Assembly (NCBI GenBank): GCA_020736575.1 | Contig: JAGPYM010000004.1 | Location: forward strand, 930,001 to 994,000 | DNA: 64,000 nt | Direction of reading: 5' to 3' | Source: Thelonectria olida | Lineage: Eukaryota; Ascomycota; Sordariomycetes; Hypocreales; Nectriaceae | In this document: positions 10,703 to 21,423 of the stretch, piece after piece | How the letters are laid out: each line of letters begins with the position of its first letter | Position numbering within the stretch: position 1 is the stretch's first letter | The notes under the pieces: model-generated | The model's input: the letters and a program-made list of their open reading frames with translations, nothing else | What the model was told of the DNA's origin: nothing | Database searches by the model: none | Translations under genes and position numbers: made by a program

Positions 10703-11108
10703 ATGGAACAGGCGGTGTGATATGATTTATGACTGCATTTGGGATGGAATTTTGACAGGGCAGTGTACTAGGCGTTTGACGATACCAGGTTCATCTGCAT
10801 TAGCTCAGGACGGCAACACACGACTAATAGTTAGCCAGGCGGACAGTCTTGTGCTTAAGGTCTGTAATAATACTACATGGAGCATCTATTATTGAAATGT
10901 AGTTATATCTCATGTTTCCTTTTCTCTTAATCTCTCGGTTCGACTCAGGTCAGCACTGTGCCCATGTCATACCGTCTCGAATGCGATCTGTCTTTTTGCT
11001 TCAAGTGTCTCCATATTCAAAACGCTCAAGTCCTACAGTGCCGTCGTTCAAGGTGATTTCAGTCTGAGTTGCGTATGGATCGGCACTTCTCATTAGTGGT
11101 ATCTCGGG
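10703..11108. other. Intergenic between convergent genes
   Basis: Contains the 3' UTRs of the ECM11-domain and kinase genes; nothing else was recognised. Confidence 0.5.
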
Positions 11109-12079
11109 TTAAACTCGTAGAACACGTTTCACTTTCCTATCCCGTCCCACGACCATTCTTAGCTGATGGCCTGGTCGGTTGGGGATCACTCCTTTCCTCA
11201 AGCCTTCGGTGTAGAGCTCATAGGCGGGATAGTACCCATCGACAAACTTGACGACTTGCTCCGAGGACATGCCAGCCTCGGGGTCACCGCGTTCTTCACG
11301 TAGATGGTCTTCTTGCTCAAGTCGCCAGCCGTAGACGTAGCCCAGATCCTCGGCATCGACTTGGATAAAGGCGTTGAAGAGGTTGGTCAGGCTATCGTAC
11401 TCGGCCAGCTTCTCGTTGATGAACAGAAGATGCTCGAGCTCGTGCTTGAGCAAGGTCCTGTTGGACCTGTTTCGCCTGGCTTCCACGCCCTCGGGGGTCA
11501 AGGGACGGAAGCCGACACACCAACCCTCGAGAATGATGGCTTGGATCTTGGGCTGGCCGGGCTGGTTGACGGGAGTCCACTGGGATTCCGGCAGACGCTC
11601 GCCGTTCCCAGCGGCGATGGCCTTGTCATACTTGGGCAGCTTTGCGGGCTCGCCCTTGAGCAGGGCATCGAAAAAGGCCTTGGCGAGGGGCAAATCATGG
11701 GTTCCTGGTGGGAGAATGCAAAGCGCGGTCAGAAACAGACAATCCCTATTCTCATGGGCCGCGTTTGACACGAAGTGTTTTGCGTACCAGGTTCCCCGCG
11801 ATGCTGGATGAGGGCGTTATCGGGGTGGGCCTCGGCGAGGGCGACCTGATCTTTGCGGGTCAGGTAGAACTCGTCGATGCTGCAGACCAAGGTCGGGACG
11901 TGCTGCTCCTCGAGGGCGAGGCTCAGGGCGCGCACGAGGGTGGTCTTGCCGGCGCCCTGGACGCCATTGAGGCCAACGACGAAGGGTTGGTCGGGGGACT
12001 GGTCGCGGTGCAGCTTGAGTTGGGAGAGGATGAAGGGGATGCAGATGGGGGTCTTGTCATCGACGAACTGAGGGGGCAT
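11109..12079 (-). CDS. P-loop kinase of the D-glycerate 3-kinase/Tda10 family
   Basis: Predicted ATP-dependent kinase, related to plant D-glycerate 3-kinase and yeast Tda10, which also resemble phosphoribulokinase/uridine kinase. Two exons, 12079-11788 and 11704-11109, intron 83 nt (GTACGC...CACCAG), 295 residues against about 290 in yeast. Walker A is GLNGVQGAGKTTLVRAL at about 35-51, with CSIDEFYLTRKD following as the substrate/Mg region; the later IILEGWCVGFRPL is the family's second conserved block. An in-frame Met nine codons upstream (12106) is the alternative start. It shares a 1.2-kb divergent promoter region with fox2. Glycerate phosphorylation would feed glycolysis, but the substrate is inferred from family only. 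Confidence 0.87.
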
Positions 12080-13266
12080 TTTGAGAGTATAAAATAGCAA
12101 TGGCACTTGTTTGGGAACTACCGAAAAGGGGTTACGACATTGAATGATGGGGTGTAGGTAGGTAGTTTGTTGCGGTTATGGGGGGTGTATGCGCGAGTGA
12201 TGCAGCCGCAGGCGTGTGCGGGCTGAAGCGACGGAGTGTTGAACGGTAGTTGGGGATTGTGCGCGCCATGTGCGAGACGGGAGATGGAGGGAGGATTTTT
12301 TGGTGGAGGTCCAGTGACCAGTCAAAGAATTCCAGCGGCCTTTGTTGGTGAAGCGACGGGTGAAGACTGAAGTGTGACCCAGTTCAGGTTTGTGTGGGGG
12401 AAATTGTGGGGTGCTCTTGAAATGTGCCATGGATGCCATGGGCCGCGGGTAAAGGAGTGAGTCGAGGTCGGTAGGTAGGGACGGAGTTTATGTCAGATAG
12501 TCCAGCTCACCACGAGTGCCTAGGTGTAGATGGGTTTGCGGAGGTAATTGTTCGGATCTTGGGTCGGGCAGATGGATTTCAGGGCAATTGTTCCATCTCC
12601 CTGCCTGGCCATGTGAAGACAGACGAGCCCATATGATCATGGCTAGGTCCCTCCTACCTAGGGACCGCAGCCATGAGGATGAACTTCTCTTAGTCTGATA
12701 CCCTGAACACCTGTAGCTACATTTAAATAAGAGGCAGAAGAAAAAACATGTGATGTGACCACCAACACGCCGGCGGCCTTTATCAATCACCTACTGCCTC
12801 GTACTGCATGCAATAAGCCGTCAGATCAGGCCTGCCTACACAGTACTGCGTAGGTTCGTTACCCTATATTCCTCCACATGACCTCATCTCGATTCGCTCC
12901 TTCCCCCGACTTTTGAGGCTTCCCCAACCATCCCCGACTTTCCCGCCTTGCATGTGAAGCCGCCCGATTCCACAACCGGCCTAGCGCCGTGATCCTAGCG
13001 TACCCCTCGGTACCCGCCCGACCAAGCCGAGGCACCTTCACAGTGGCCATGGGTCGGGTCGTCATCTTTCCACCCAGAGAGCGAGACTGAGTTACCGACT
13101 CAGCTTTGTTAAGAGCTGCCACCTGCGCATCTCCTTTTTTTCTTCTCTTGAAATCCTCATCTCATCCTTTCCTTCTCAACCTGTCTGAGCGTGTCCTGTT
13201 TTCTCCCCCTGTATCCAACCATCCACATCAAGACGCGACAGCTTCACACACACATCCGCCCTCGTC
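12080..13266. promoter_or_regulatory. Divergent promoter region between the kinase gene and fox2
   Basis: About 1.2 kb with no convincing gene between two diverging start codons. The fox2-proximal 150 bp is CT-rich, as in many fungal leaders. It contains the paired CCTCGG sites at 13005-13032 and short AGGT-type direct repeats near 12155-12165. Confidence 0.6.
13005..13032. promoter_or_regulatory. Inverted CCTCGG/CCGAGG pair, putative FarA/FarB fatty-acid response sites
   Basis: CCTCGG at 13005-13010 and its inverse CCGAGG at 13027-13032 lie about 235-262 bp upstream of the fox2 start. CCTCGG is the core recognised by the Aspergillus nidulans FarA/FarB Zn2Cys6 activators, which induce beta-oxidation genes on fatty acids. 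Motif and gene fit each other; binding is not demonstrated here. Confidence 0.55.
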
Positions 13267-16102
13267 ATGACAGACCAGTTGAGATATGACGGCCAGGTTG
13301 TCGTCGTCACCGGCGCCGGCGGTGGTCTCGGCAGAGCCTATGCCACCTTTTTCGGTTCGCGCGGTGCCAGCGTCGTCGTGAACGACCTCGGCGGTTCCTT
13401 CAAGGGAGAGGGAAACTCAACAAAGGTAGGACTCACGTTTATGCTGTCAAGGAAGCTCGCTAACTCGCACAGGCCGCCGACGTGGTCGTCAACGAGATCA
13501 AGGCTGCTGGCGGCAAGGCCGTCGCAAACTACGATTCGGTCGAGAACGGCGAGCGCATCATCGACACAGCCATCAAGGCCTTCGGTCGTATCGACGTCCT
13601 CATCAACAATGCCGGCATCCTTCGCGACATTAGCTTCAAGAACATCAAGGACGACGACTGGGACCTCATTGTCAAGGTCCACGTCAAGGGCGCCTACAAG
13701 TGCGCAAAGGCCGCCTGGCCCCATTTCCGCAAGCAAAAGTATGGTCGTGTCATCAACACTGCTTCCGCTGCCGGTCTGTTCGGTAGCTTTGGTCAGACCA
13801 ACTACTCGGCCGCCAAGCTTGCCATGGTGGGCTTTACCGAGACATTGGCAAAGGAGGGTGCCAAGTACAACATCCTCTGCAATGTCATTGCCCCAATTGG
13901 TATGTCGAGAAAGCCTCTTCGAGGAGTCTATGCTAACGTTGCGCAGCCGCCTCCAGAATGACCGAGACTGTCATGCCCCCAGATGTCCTCCAGGCTCTCC
14001 AGCCCGACTGGGTTGTTCCCCTAGTTGCTGTGTTGGTACACAAGAACAACACTGAAGAGACCGGCAGCATCTTTGAGGTCGGCGGTGGCCACATGGCCAA
14101 GCTCCGATGGGAGCGATCTAGCGGTCTTCTGCTCAAGGCCGACGACTCTTATACCCCAGGCGCCATCCTCAAGAAGTGGGATCAGGTTGTCGACTTTTCC
14201 AAGCCTCAATATCCCACTGGACCCAACGATTTCCTCACTCTTCTCGAGGACTCTATGAAGATGGGACCCAATGACCGTGGTGATGATCTTGACTTTAAGG
14301 GCCGAGTCGCCCTGGTCACTGGTGGTGGTGCTGGCATTGGTCGAGCCTACGCTTTGGCCTTTGCCAAGGCCGGTGCCGACGTTGTCGTCAACGACCTCGC
14401 TAACCCCGATACCGTGGTTGAGGAGATTAAGAAGCTGGGCGGCAGGGCCGTCGGTGTCAAGGCTTCGGCCGAGGACGGCGAGACTGTCGTCAAGGCCGCT
14501 ATTGACGCATTTGGCCGCGTTGATATCATCATCAACAACGCCGGTATCCTTCGCGACAAGGCTTTCACCAACATGGACGAGAGCCTCTGGGATCCCGTCA
14601 TGAATGTGCATCTTCGTGGCACCTACAAGGTCACCAAGGCCGCCTGGCCCTATTTCCTCAAGCAAAAGTACGGCCGCGTGGTCAACACCACGTCGACCAG
14701 TGGCATCTACGGCAACTTTGGCCAGGCCAACTATTCCGCGGCAAAGTGCGGTATCCTTGGCTTCTCCCGAGCTCTTGCTCTCGAGGGTTTCAAGTACGGC
14801 ATCTACGTCAACACCATCGCTCCCAACGCTGGTACCGCCATGACTGCCACCATTATGCCCGAGGAGATGGTCCAGGCCTTTAAGCCCGACTACATTGCCC
14901 CTCTGGTGCTCGCTCTCTGCAGCGACAAGTGCCCCAACCCCACTGGCGGTCTTTACGAGGTCGGAAGCGGTTGGTGCGGCCAGACCCGATGGCAACGAAC
15001 TGGCGGCCACGGCTTCCCAATCGATACGCCGCTTGTCCCTGAGGAGGTTGTAAGGCACTGGAACGACGTTGTCGTTTTCGATAGCCGATCCGATAACCCG
15101 TCCAAGACCCAGGATAGCTTGAGCAAGATGATGGCCAACATCGAAAACCGCAGGCCCAAGGCCGAGTCTGGCGAGAACGAGCATCTTGCTGCCATTGCCA
15201 AGGCTATCAAGGAGGAGGGTGCGCCCTCTGAGTTCAACTACGAGGAGCGCGATGTCATCCTCTACAACCTGGGTATCGGCGCTAAGCGAACCAACCTGAA
15301 GTACGTCTTTGAGGGCGCCGATGACTTCCAAGTCGTTCCCACATTTGGTGTGATTCCTCCCTTCAACGCCGACATGCCTTTCAACTACGACGAGATCGTC
15401 CCCAACTTTTCTCCCATGATGCTCCTCCACGGCGAGCAGTATCTTGAGATTCGCAAGTTCCCCATTCCCACCAATGCCCGCCTGGTATCAAGAGGCCGTC
15501 TTCTCGAGGTTGTTGACAAGGGCACTGCGGCTATTGCCAAGAGCGGCGTTACCACTGTCGATGCTTCGACCGGCGAGGACGTCTTCTACAACGAGTCGAC
15601 TGTCTTCCTCCGCGGTGCAGGTGGATTTGGCGGTCCCAAGCGAGGAAAGGACCGTGGTGCTGCCACAGCCGCCAACAAGCCCCCCGGCCGTCATCCCGAT
15701 GTTGTCGTTGAAGAGACCACCTCTGATGACCAAGCTGCCATTTACCGGTTGAGCGGCGACTACAAGTAAGCATCCTACACCCCATAATTTGAACCATGCT
15801 AACAAGTCAGCCCCCTTCACATCGACCCTGCCTTTGCCAAGGTTGGCGGCTTCAAGGCCCCTATCCTCCACGGCCTCTGCTTCTTTGGCTTTGCCGGAAA
15901 GGCCGTCTACGAGTCATTCGGTGCCTTTAAGAACATCAAGGTGCGCTTCGCCGGCGTCGTCATCCCCGGCCAGACTCTCATCACGGAAATGTGGCGTGAC
16001 GGCAACAAGATTACCTTCCAGACCAAGGTCAAGGAGACGGGCAAGTTGGCCATTGCCGGCGCCGCCGCCGAGCTGGTCGGCGACAGCAAGAGCAAGATCT
16101 AG
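13267..16102 (+). CDS. fox2: Peroxisomal multifunctional beta-oxidation enzyme Fox2 (hydratase 2 / (3R)-hydroxyacyl-CoA dehydrogenase)
   Basis: Catalyses the second and third steps of peroxisomal fatty-acid beta-oxidation. Four exons: 13267-13425, 13473-13899, 13947-15765 and 15811-16102, total 898 residues, the usual length of about 900. Two tandem short-chain dehydrogenase domains: the first begins [18 protein letters not shown] and has the catalytic YSAAK with NNAG; the second (from about residue 300) begins [20 protein letters not shown], again with NNAG and YSAAK. The C-terminal third is the MaoC/hot-dog hydratase 2 with the [12 protein letters not shown] motif across the last junction. 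The last three residues are SKI, a type 1 peroxisomal targeting signal. All three introns (45-47 nt) have GTAGGT, GTATGT or GTAAGC donors and a TAAC branch sequence. Confidence 0.96.
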
Positions 16103-16274
16103 GAGATATCACGGAGTTATGAATGGAGCATTGTACACTAACGTCTGTATTGTAATTCAATTGCAAAATATCCTGTTTCCCAAGTCTCGTATATGGGTGT
16201 GGAGATGTACCCTGACGCCCCGTTCCGTCCCAATGCATTCCAATTTCACCGTGAGGCATGTTCCCTTCTGTACA

Positions 16275-18185
16275 CTAAATAAAGATTGTTTCCGCAATGA
16301 CATCAAATACTTCGCCAAGGGTAGGAAGCCTACCGCTGAATAGCACTCGCTCAACGCCCATGTCGCTCCTCTGTCCAGCAACGCCCGTCTCTAAAAACGC
16401 CCGTTCCGTACCCGAAAGCTCGCGGTTCTCCATGGCCTTCCACTTGCGCTCCGCTTCCTCGCGCGCCGCTTGGAGCACCTTTTCCGTGTCTTCCGACTCC
16501 CACAGGTTGCACCGATCGCACTCCTTACAGGGCGTCGGGTCGCCGTCCGGGCGGAAGTGGTCGCAGAAGTGCCGGTATCCCTCGTCGCTCAAGTCTGCGC
16601 GACAGACGTAGCACATTTTGTAGCCGCAGGGGCAGGTAAGTTTGTTGCAGCCTGCGTTTTTGACAAAGGATGTGTTGCACCGCGGGCAGACGCGCTTGAT
16701 GGCCATGCTCATTGCTTGTTCGACCTGCGTGCGGAGGGCGACGAGGGAGGATTCGTTGCACACGTGAATGTCCCGCCAGGATTTGCTGCAGGAGAGACAT
16801 GAAACGCGTTTGCATTCGGGGTTTTGGCAGGTGAATTTGAGGCCGCGACGTCGTCGTCGATGCTGTGTTAGGGCCTTGGCCCATTCCGCGGACATGTAGT
16901 CGCCAAATGATTGCTTTGTGCTGAGAACGAGACAGATGACGGAGGAGATGACGACAATGGGAAAGACGAAGGGTATAAAGCCTATGCAAACCAAGAGAAA
17001 GAAAAGGTTGTAGACGCTCGTGGCGTTGATTCGAAGGGTGGTTTCTTCGACGGGTGTGTAGAGTTCGTCGATTTCCGCGTAGTCGCAGAATGGACAGCGC
17101 ACGAGCGGGAGCTTCGAGGCAATCAGGCTGTGCTCTGCAAGCCGTCGATCAAGCTTGTGTAGGATTTCGGCACCCATCTTTTCCTCCTCCATGGCGCGGT
17201 GGATGTGGTCGGCTGGGATATGGCCGGAACAGCCCTCGCCATCTACCGATAGACATTTCAACGTTCCTGTCTCGGCGTTGATGCTGCTCTGCCAACCCTG
17301 GCCAAAGATGGCTTCCTTGATGGAGTACTGGACGCATCGGAAGCAGATCATGTGGCCGTCCCTATTGCAGTGCGTAAACTCTTCGAAAGGTCCAGAGGTG
17401 AAGCAGCACACACATTCGTGAGTTGCATCAGCTTCTTCTGCTTCTTCGTTGTTGAGAAGTATGGCTATTCCTCGATCCTTGGCCTCTCTCTCTTCCCGCT
17501 CTCGTACTTTGAGAGGCGTCACAAGCGTATTGAAGAGCTCGTGGTCAAGCTCGGGGCTCCCGGTGGCGCGGATTGTGGGATAGATGGCCCCTTGGCCCGT
17601 CGAGCGCCATACGATCAAGGGATGGTTCTCTGCCTCGCCCGTGGCGACGGGTTTGCGTCTGAAGAAGAGGGAGGATATGGTAAAGCGCCATGATTTCGAT
17701 GATAATGTGACAAGAGTCGGTCGGGCTTCGAGGTAGAAGTAATTGTATTCGGCGAGAACTGCGTTAATTGTTGATCGTGACAGGCCTTTGAACTCGCGCC
17801 ACGCCAACGTCTGGACGGCTTTCTTGTATTCCTTGCTGCGAAACGCCTCGGCCGTGGGGATGGCTTCGGCCCTGGCGTCCTTGTCGACCCTCCACCGACC
17901 CTTGACCCAGGTAACGCGGTTCTTCAGCAGCGCATCGGCTACCAGCGCCAGACGAGACTCGCCATCGAAATTGGACAGCAGCTCGCGGAAGACTTCGATC
18001 TGGATGTCGGGAAAGGCGGCGGCGAGGGCCCCCAGGCCGTTGTTCAGCTCGCGGAGGTCGGGGCGTTCGGGAGGGAGAGTCGCCAGCTGGGCCTCGTCGC
18101 AGATGTAGTCGGGCTCGGACTCGGCGGTCGCTTTGGCCTTGGATGGGGCCTTATCGCCGGAGGTGCGTAGCCCTGGGAACACCAT
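16275..18185 (-). CDS. RBR-type E3 ubiquitin ligase, RNF216/TRIAD3-like, with internal hydrophobic segment
   Basis: Single-exon, 636 residues. RBR ligases take ubiquitin from an E2 onto a RING2 cysteine before transfer to substrate. Residues about 55-90 resemble a CUE-type ubiquitin-binding helix bundle (AAFPDIQIEVFRELLSNF). RING1 begins CVCC at about 258 and includes CNRDGHMICFRC. The IBR begins CPFC at 364 but is interrupted by a hydrophobic stretch at about 390-422 (VYNLFFLLVCIGFIPFVFPI and onward), then continues with CQNPECKRVSCLSC at about 453. RING2 (CPRCNTSFVKNAGCNKLTC at 500-518) places the catalytic Cys at about 518, and GYKMCYVCR is RNF216-like. The hydrophobic run could be one or two membrane passes or a buried insert. 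It is convergent with fox2 (172 bp between stops). Confidence 0.88.
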   Translation of the reverse strand: MVFPGLRTSGDKAPSKAKATAESEPDYICDEAQLATLPPERPDLRELNNGLGALAAAFPDIQIEVFRELLSNFDGESRLALVADALLKNRVTWVKGRWRVDKDARAEAIPTAEAFRSKEYKKAVQTLAWREFKGLSRSTINAVLAEYNYFYLEARPTLVTLSSKSWRFTISSLFFRRKPVATGEAENHPLIVWRSTGQGAIYPTIRATGSPELDHELFNTLVTPLKVREREEREAKDRGIAILLNNEEAEEADATHECVCCFTSGPFEEFTHCNRDGHMICFRCVQYSIKEAIFGQGWQSSINAETGTLKCLSVDGEGCSGHIPADHIHRAMEEEKMGAEILHKLDRRLAEHSLIASKLPLVRCPFCDYAEIDELYTPVEETTLRINATSVYNLFFLLVCIGFIPFVFPIVVISSVICLVLSTKQSFGDYMSAEWAKALTQHRRRRRGLKFTCQNPECKRVSCLSCSKSWRDIHVCNESSLVALRTQVEQAMSMAIKRVCPRCNTSFVKNAGCNKLTCPCGYKMCYVCRADLSDEGYRHFCDHFRPDGDPTPCKECDRCNLWESEDTEKVLQAAREEAERKWKAMENRELSGTERAFLETGVAGQRSDMGVERVLFSGRLPTLGEVFDVIAETIFI

Positions 18186-18889
18186 GGCAGATGTTCATGT
18201 TGCGTTGACGAGGGTAAGGTTGTGGTGGTTGCCTAGTTTGTGCTGTAGATTGCAGGTCGCAGGTGTCAGATTTAAGGTTGCGGCCCCACGGAGGGGTGCC
18301 AAACAAAGTCGCCGACCGAGGCAGGCACGAGGCCAGCTCCCGCATTACTAAATATGGATATCAAGATGAAGCGACTCAGCATCTACAAAGTACAGCGAAA
18401 AAGTCAGGCATGGCAGCGGTGTCAGAAAACATGGACATGGTTGTGTTGTGCGGTGCTGGGTTTCGGCGTCTTGTTGGAATTCGCACATGCCAGTGGATGA
18501 CGAACTGTGCAGACTTTGTCGACTGAGGTTGGTGTGCTTGGACGCTCACAAATCGCACCCAAACTCCCAGCTCTTGTCGCTCCCTCGATTGTTTGGATAT
18601 CGCAGTTTCATGTTGTGTGACTGAAGTTTATGAGGCTCTGATTCCCAAACGACCGTCCGAAATTGACTTGACCTTGTGGAGACATCAGGAGGGGTGGTGG
18701 AAATACCTGGAGGCGATGGATGTGTCGACGGCTTCCAGCGCCCACCCATCATTCCCGAGGACAGAACACTTGCCACGGACCATCGAACACGAAGGACACA
18801 ACCACAGGGCAACTCCTCGGTGCAAAAAGGAAAGACAGCTCAAACTTGAAACTCTCGATATCACATTCCATGACAAAAAATTCAATCTT

Positions 18890-18955
18890 GGAAGGGCCTA
18901 ACCGGGGATCGAACCCGGGACCTGCCACAACTTCTTTTGAAGAACTGGGACTGCT
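18890..18955 (-). repeat. Partial tRNA-Pro-like repeat (copy A, 3' half with B box)
   Basis: On the minus strand the segment reads as the 3' half of a tRNA: variable region AGGTC, T stem-loop CCGGGTTCGATCCCCGG containing a perfect Pol III B box, and 3' acceptor strand TTAGGCC. A run of six T follows about 15 nt downstream. It is almost identical for about 63 bp to the segment at 28894-28957, and weaker similarity extends to the 3' side. No matching 5' half with an A box was found, so it is not a complete tRNA gene. Confidence 0.65.
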
Positions 18956-19229
18956 GCGATGTGCTCAATTTGACAACCGACAACCCTGGGCACTGGAAAT
19001 GCGAACAAGCCGTCTGGTTTTCGACAAAGAGGCTGCCCGTCATGGCTCGCGCGGATGCAAGTTCACACTCGCGCGAACAGTTGACCCAAGACGACGCTTG
19101 AAATATGGCACGGAAAGTTGATTTGGCTTTGCAATTCGTGCCGCAAGAGCTTGGGGATTTGCTGCTCACACGTAAACTCCGATGTTTACTTATGAACTCG
19201 CTTCAGCTAATGGTAGCATACGTATGTTT

Positions 19230-20040
19230 AATACATATTAAACCAAACATGAAGCAGTAGACGGCATCGCTCTCGGAACACCCAAAACGGAAGCACTTCA
19301 TTCATGCTGTCTGTTCTCATCTCCAGCACGTTGGGTGGTTCGTTAACCTCGATGAGATCCATTTCTAAGGGGTCCTCTTCATTATCAGAAGGCTCATGTG
19401 GTGTTGTCGTTTGTCACTGTGTTCCCATTAGAGTGTCGTTGGCTTCATCATGAACGAGTCCAACGGCAGGCTCGCCTTCAACACTCCCTTGCTCTGAGGC
19501 TGGATCGTACCAATCTCATTATTGGCCTTCTGCTGCTTGGGATCATTTCTCTTGGCAAGGTTGCCCCGAATGTATATGTCGCCCACTATTTCAACTGGCA
19601 CTGATCCCAAATGTCCCTTACTGAGATGACATACCTGCCTGCTGCTGTAGTATCGCAGTCCTTGCCACTGTCGCAAGGGAAATTTGGTGGTAAAACAGGT
19701 GACAATGCAAATATCCGGTCTAGCCACCCAATTTGTATGAGAAGATCGGACTTTTTTTCTTTTTGGTAAAGAATGGGCACTTGCCACAGAGTAAAGAATT
19801 GAACATCTCGAATCCAGTAGTTAGCACACGTACAATTCAGCTAGGGAAATGTCGTGGGTCTTTCGAGGATGTTGTTGTGGTGTGGTCAGTTGGGCTTCAT
19901 TGGATGACCGAGGCTCTGACCGCTTCTTGCATAGGCCTATGGGGGTTCATGTCCATGTCAGCATATTCGGGTTCCGTGATGATAATGTGGCCAGATCCCT
20001 CGGGATACCTTGAGTATCCAGAGATCGAGTGTTGTAGGAG
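19230..20040 (-). pseudogene. Unrecognised protein-like fragments, possible decayed gene
   Basis: Three minus-strand stretches look coding but do not join cleanly. About 20040-19898 reads through SGYSRYPEGSGH and PEYADMDMNPHRPMQEAVRA before a stop. About 19720-19430 reads through VPVEIVGDIYIRGNLAKRND. About 19410-19230 reads through an acidic segment PSDNEEDPLEMDLIEVNEPP and ends VWFNMY-stop. Stops and frame changes separate them and no convincing splice pairs were found. I do not recognise a family. It may be a relic, a lineage-specific multi-exon gene, or chance. Confidence 0.25.
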
Positions 20041-20600
20041 GATCAGCTACGGATTAGTTATGTAAGTGAGTGTGGGCGAAGGGAGACGATTGTTCCTAGA
20101 TCTGAGCGATCTAGGCCGGTTCTACCCTCGTTGGGCTACTCTGCAGCGAATCAACAAAGAGGCTGGTCATTTGATGTGGGAAAAGTTTGATGTTCCCGAT
20201 TATGCCTCATTCTCGGCATCGCACTTGTTCGTAGTCTAAGTGTCATTGTCGTGATGGTACAACGCAGACACGTGGTGTATATCTGTGTTGTCTGTCCCCG
20301 ACTCATCGGCCAAACATCAGTTTCTTGTCACCTTGCTTTCATCAAACAAATCGCACCTGCCGCTTGAGTTGCCTGACAAGTTGCAAAGCCACCTCATCAT
20401 CCATGATTAAGGGGCTAGACCTAATTCGGCATCTCAGGACCCTTACGAAAAACGTCACCCCACTACCGGCCAAGTCACCTACGTACTTACAGGGACGGAC
20501 GTGACTCTTCTTCAACTTACATATAAAAGAATCACTCGTTCGCCTCGGAAACCAGTCAATGCGCATTTCCCCAAGGACTTGCTTCTGGAAAACGGCAAGA

Positions 20601-21423
20601 ATGGCTCTTCATCCCCCGCCCGAGGCTTCAAAGCTCATCTGTAGGTTCCCGCCTACCTCTCCCCCGCCATTTGCCCGGCATGAGAAAAGTGTCATGACAA
20701 CTTCTGGATCTGTTCTAACTCGCGTCGATAGTCGCCCCGGCTGGCTCGCAGGCTCACGGCCAGGCCGAGCAATTCACAAAGGGTTCCCTCTCCCGCGCCC
20801 AACTAGACGCCTCGCCCATCACGCAGTACAACACGTGGTTCTCGCAGGCGCAGAAGAAGGACTCGGGCATCGCCCACCCGGAGGCCTGCACCCTCTCCAC
20901 GGCCGAGCTGCCGTCGGGCCGCGTGTCGTCGCGCACCGTCTACCTCAAGGAGCTCGACCCGCGCGGCTTCGTCGTCTACACGAACCTGGGCACGTCGCGC
21001 AAGAGCTCCGACATTGCCAGCAACCCGCGGGCGGCCATGCTGTTCTTCTGGGAGGCGATGCAGCGGCAGGTGCACGTCGAGGGCCGGGTGGAGCGGGTGA
21101 CGCGCGAGGAGAGCCAGCAGTACTTCTCGACGCGGGTGCGCGGCAGCCGCATCGGGGCGTGGGCGAGCCGGCAGAGCCAGGTGCTGGAGCCGCAGGGCGA
21201 GGAAGACGACGGGCGCAAGCAGCTGGAGGGCTGGGTGAGTGAGGTGGAGGAGCGGTTCAACGGGACCGAGGAGATCCCCGTGCCCGAGTTCTGGGGCGGC
21301 ATGAGGATCGTGCCGGACCGCATCGAGTTTTGGCAGGGGAGGGAGAGTCGGCTGCACGATCGGTTCGTGTATGAGCGGGAGAGCGAGGATGGGGAGTGGA
21401 AGTTGCAGCGGTTGAGTCCGTGA
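20601..21423 (+). CDS. pdx3: Pyridoxamine/pyridoxine 5'-phosphate oxidase Pdx3
   Basis: FMN enzyme that oxidises PNP and PMP to pyridoxal 5'-phosphate, the final step of vitamin B6 synthesis and salvage. Exons 20601-20640 and 20732-21423 (91-nt intron, GTAGGT...CTAAC...GATAG) give 243 residues. The conserved blocks are present: PEACTLSTAELPSGRVSSRT, VYLKELDPRGFVVYTNLGT, SRKSSDIASNPRAAMLFFWE, and the C-terminal signature WGGMRIVPDRIEFWQGRESR followed by LHDRFVYER. An in-frame Met 14 codons upstream (20559) would add a short basic leader (MRISPRTCFWKTAR); which start is used is undecided. GC content, especially at codon third positions, is very high compared with the flanks. Confidence 0.93.

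Larger units (their letters stand above)
18186..20600. other. Gene-poor interval between the RBR ligase and pdx3
   Basis: About 2.4 kb with no intact gene recognised. It holds a partial tRNA-Pro-like repeat (about 18890-18955) and minus-strand protein-like fragments (19230-20040), both listed separately. The left end is the RBR gene's promoter and the right end that of pdx3. Confidence 0.5.

Noticed and set aside
13267..13961. The first dehydrogenase domain as a separate short gene
   Set aside because: Splicing at 13899/13947 joins it in frame to the rest of fox2, giving the standard two-dehydrogenase plus hydratase layout.
14021..15430. 469-codon minus-strand open frame
   Set aside because: Antisense shadow of fox2, which has complete domains and motifs on the plus strand.
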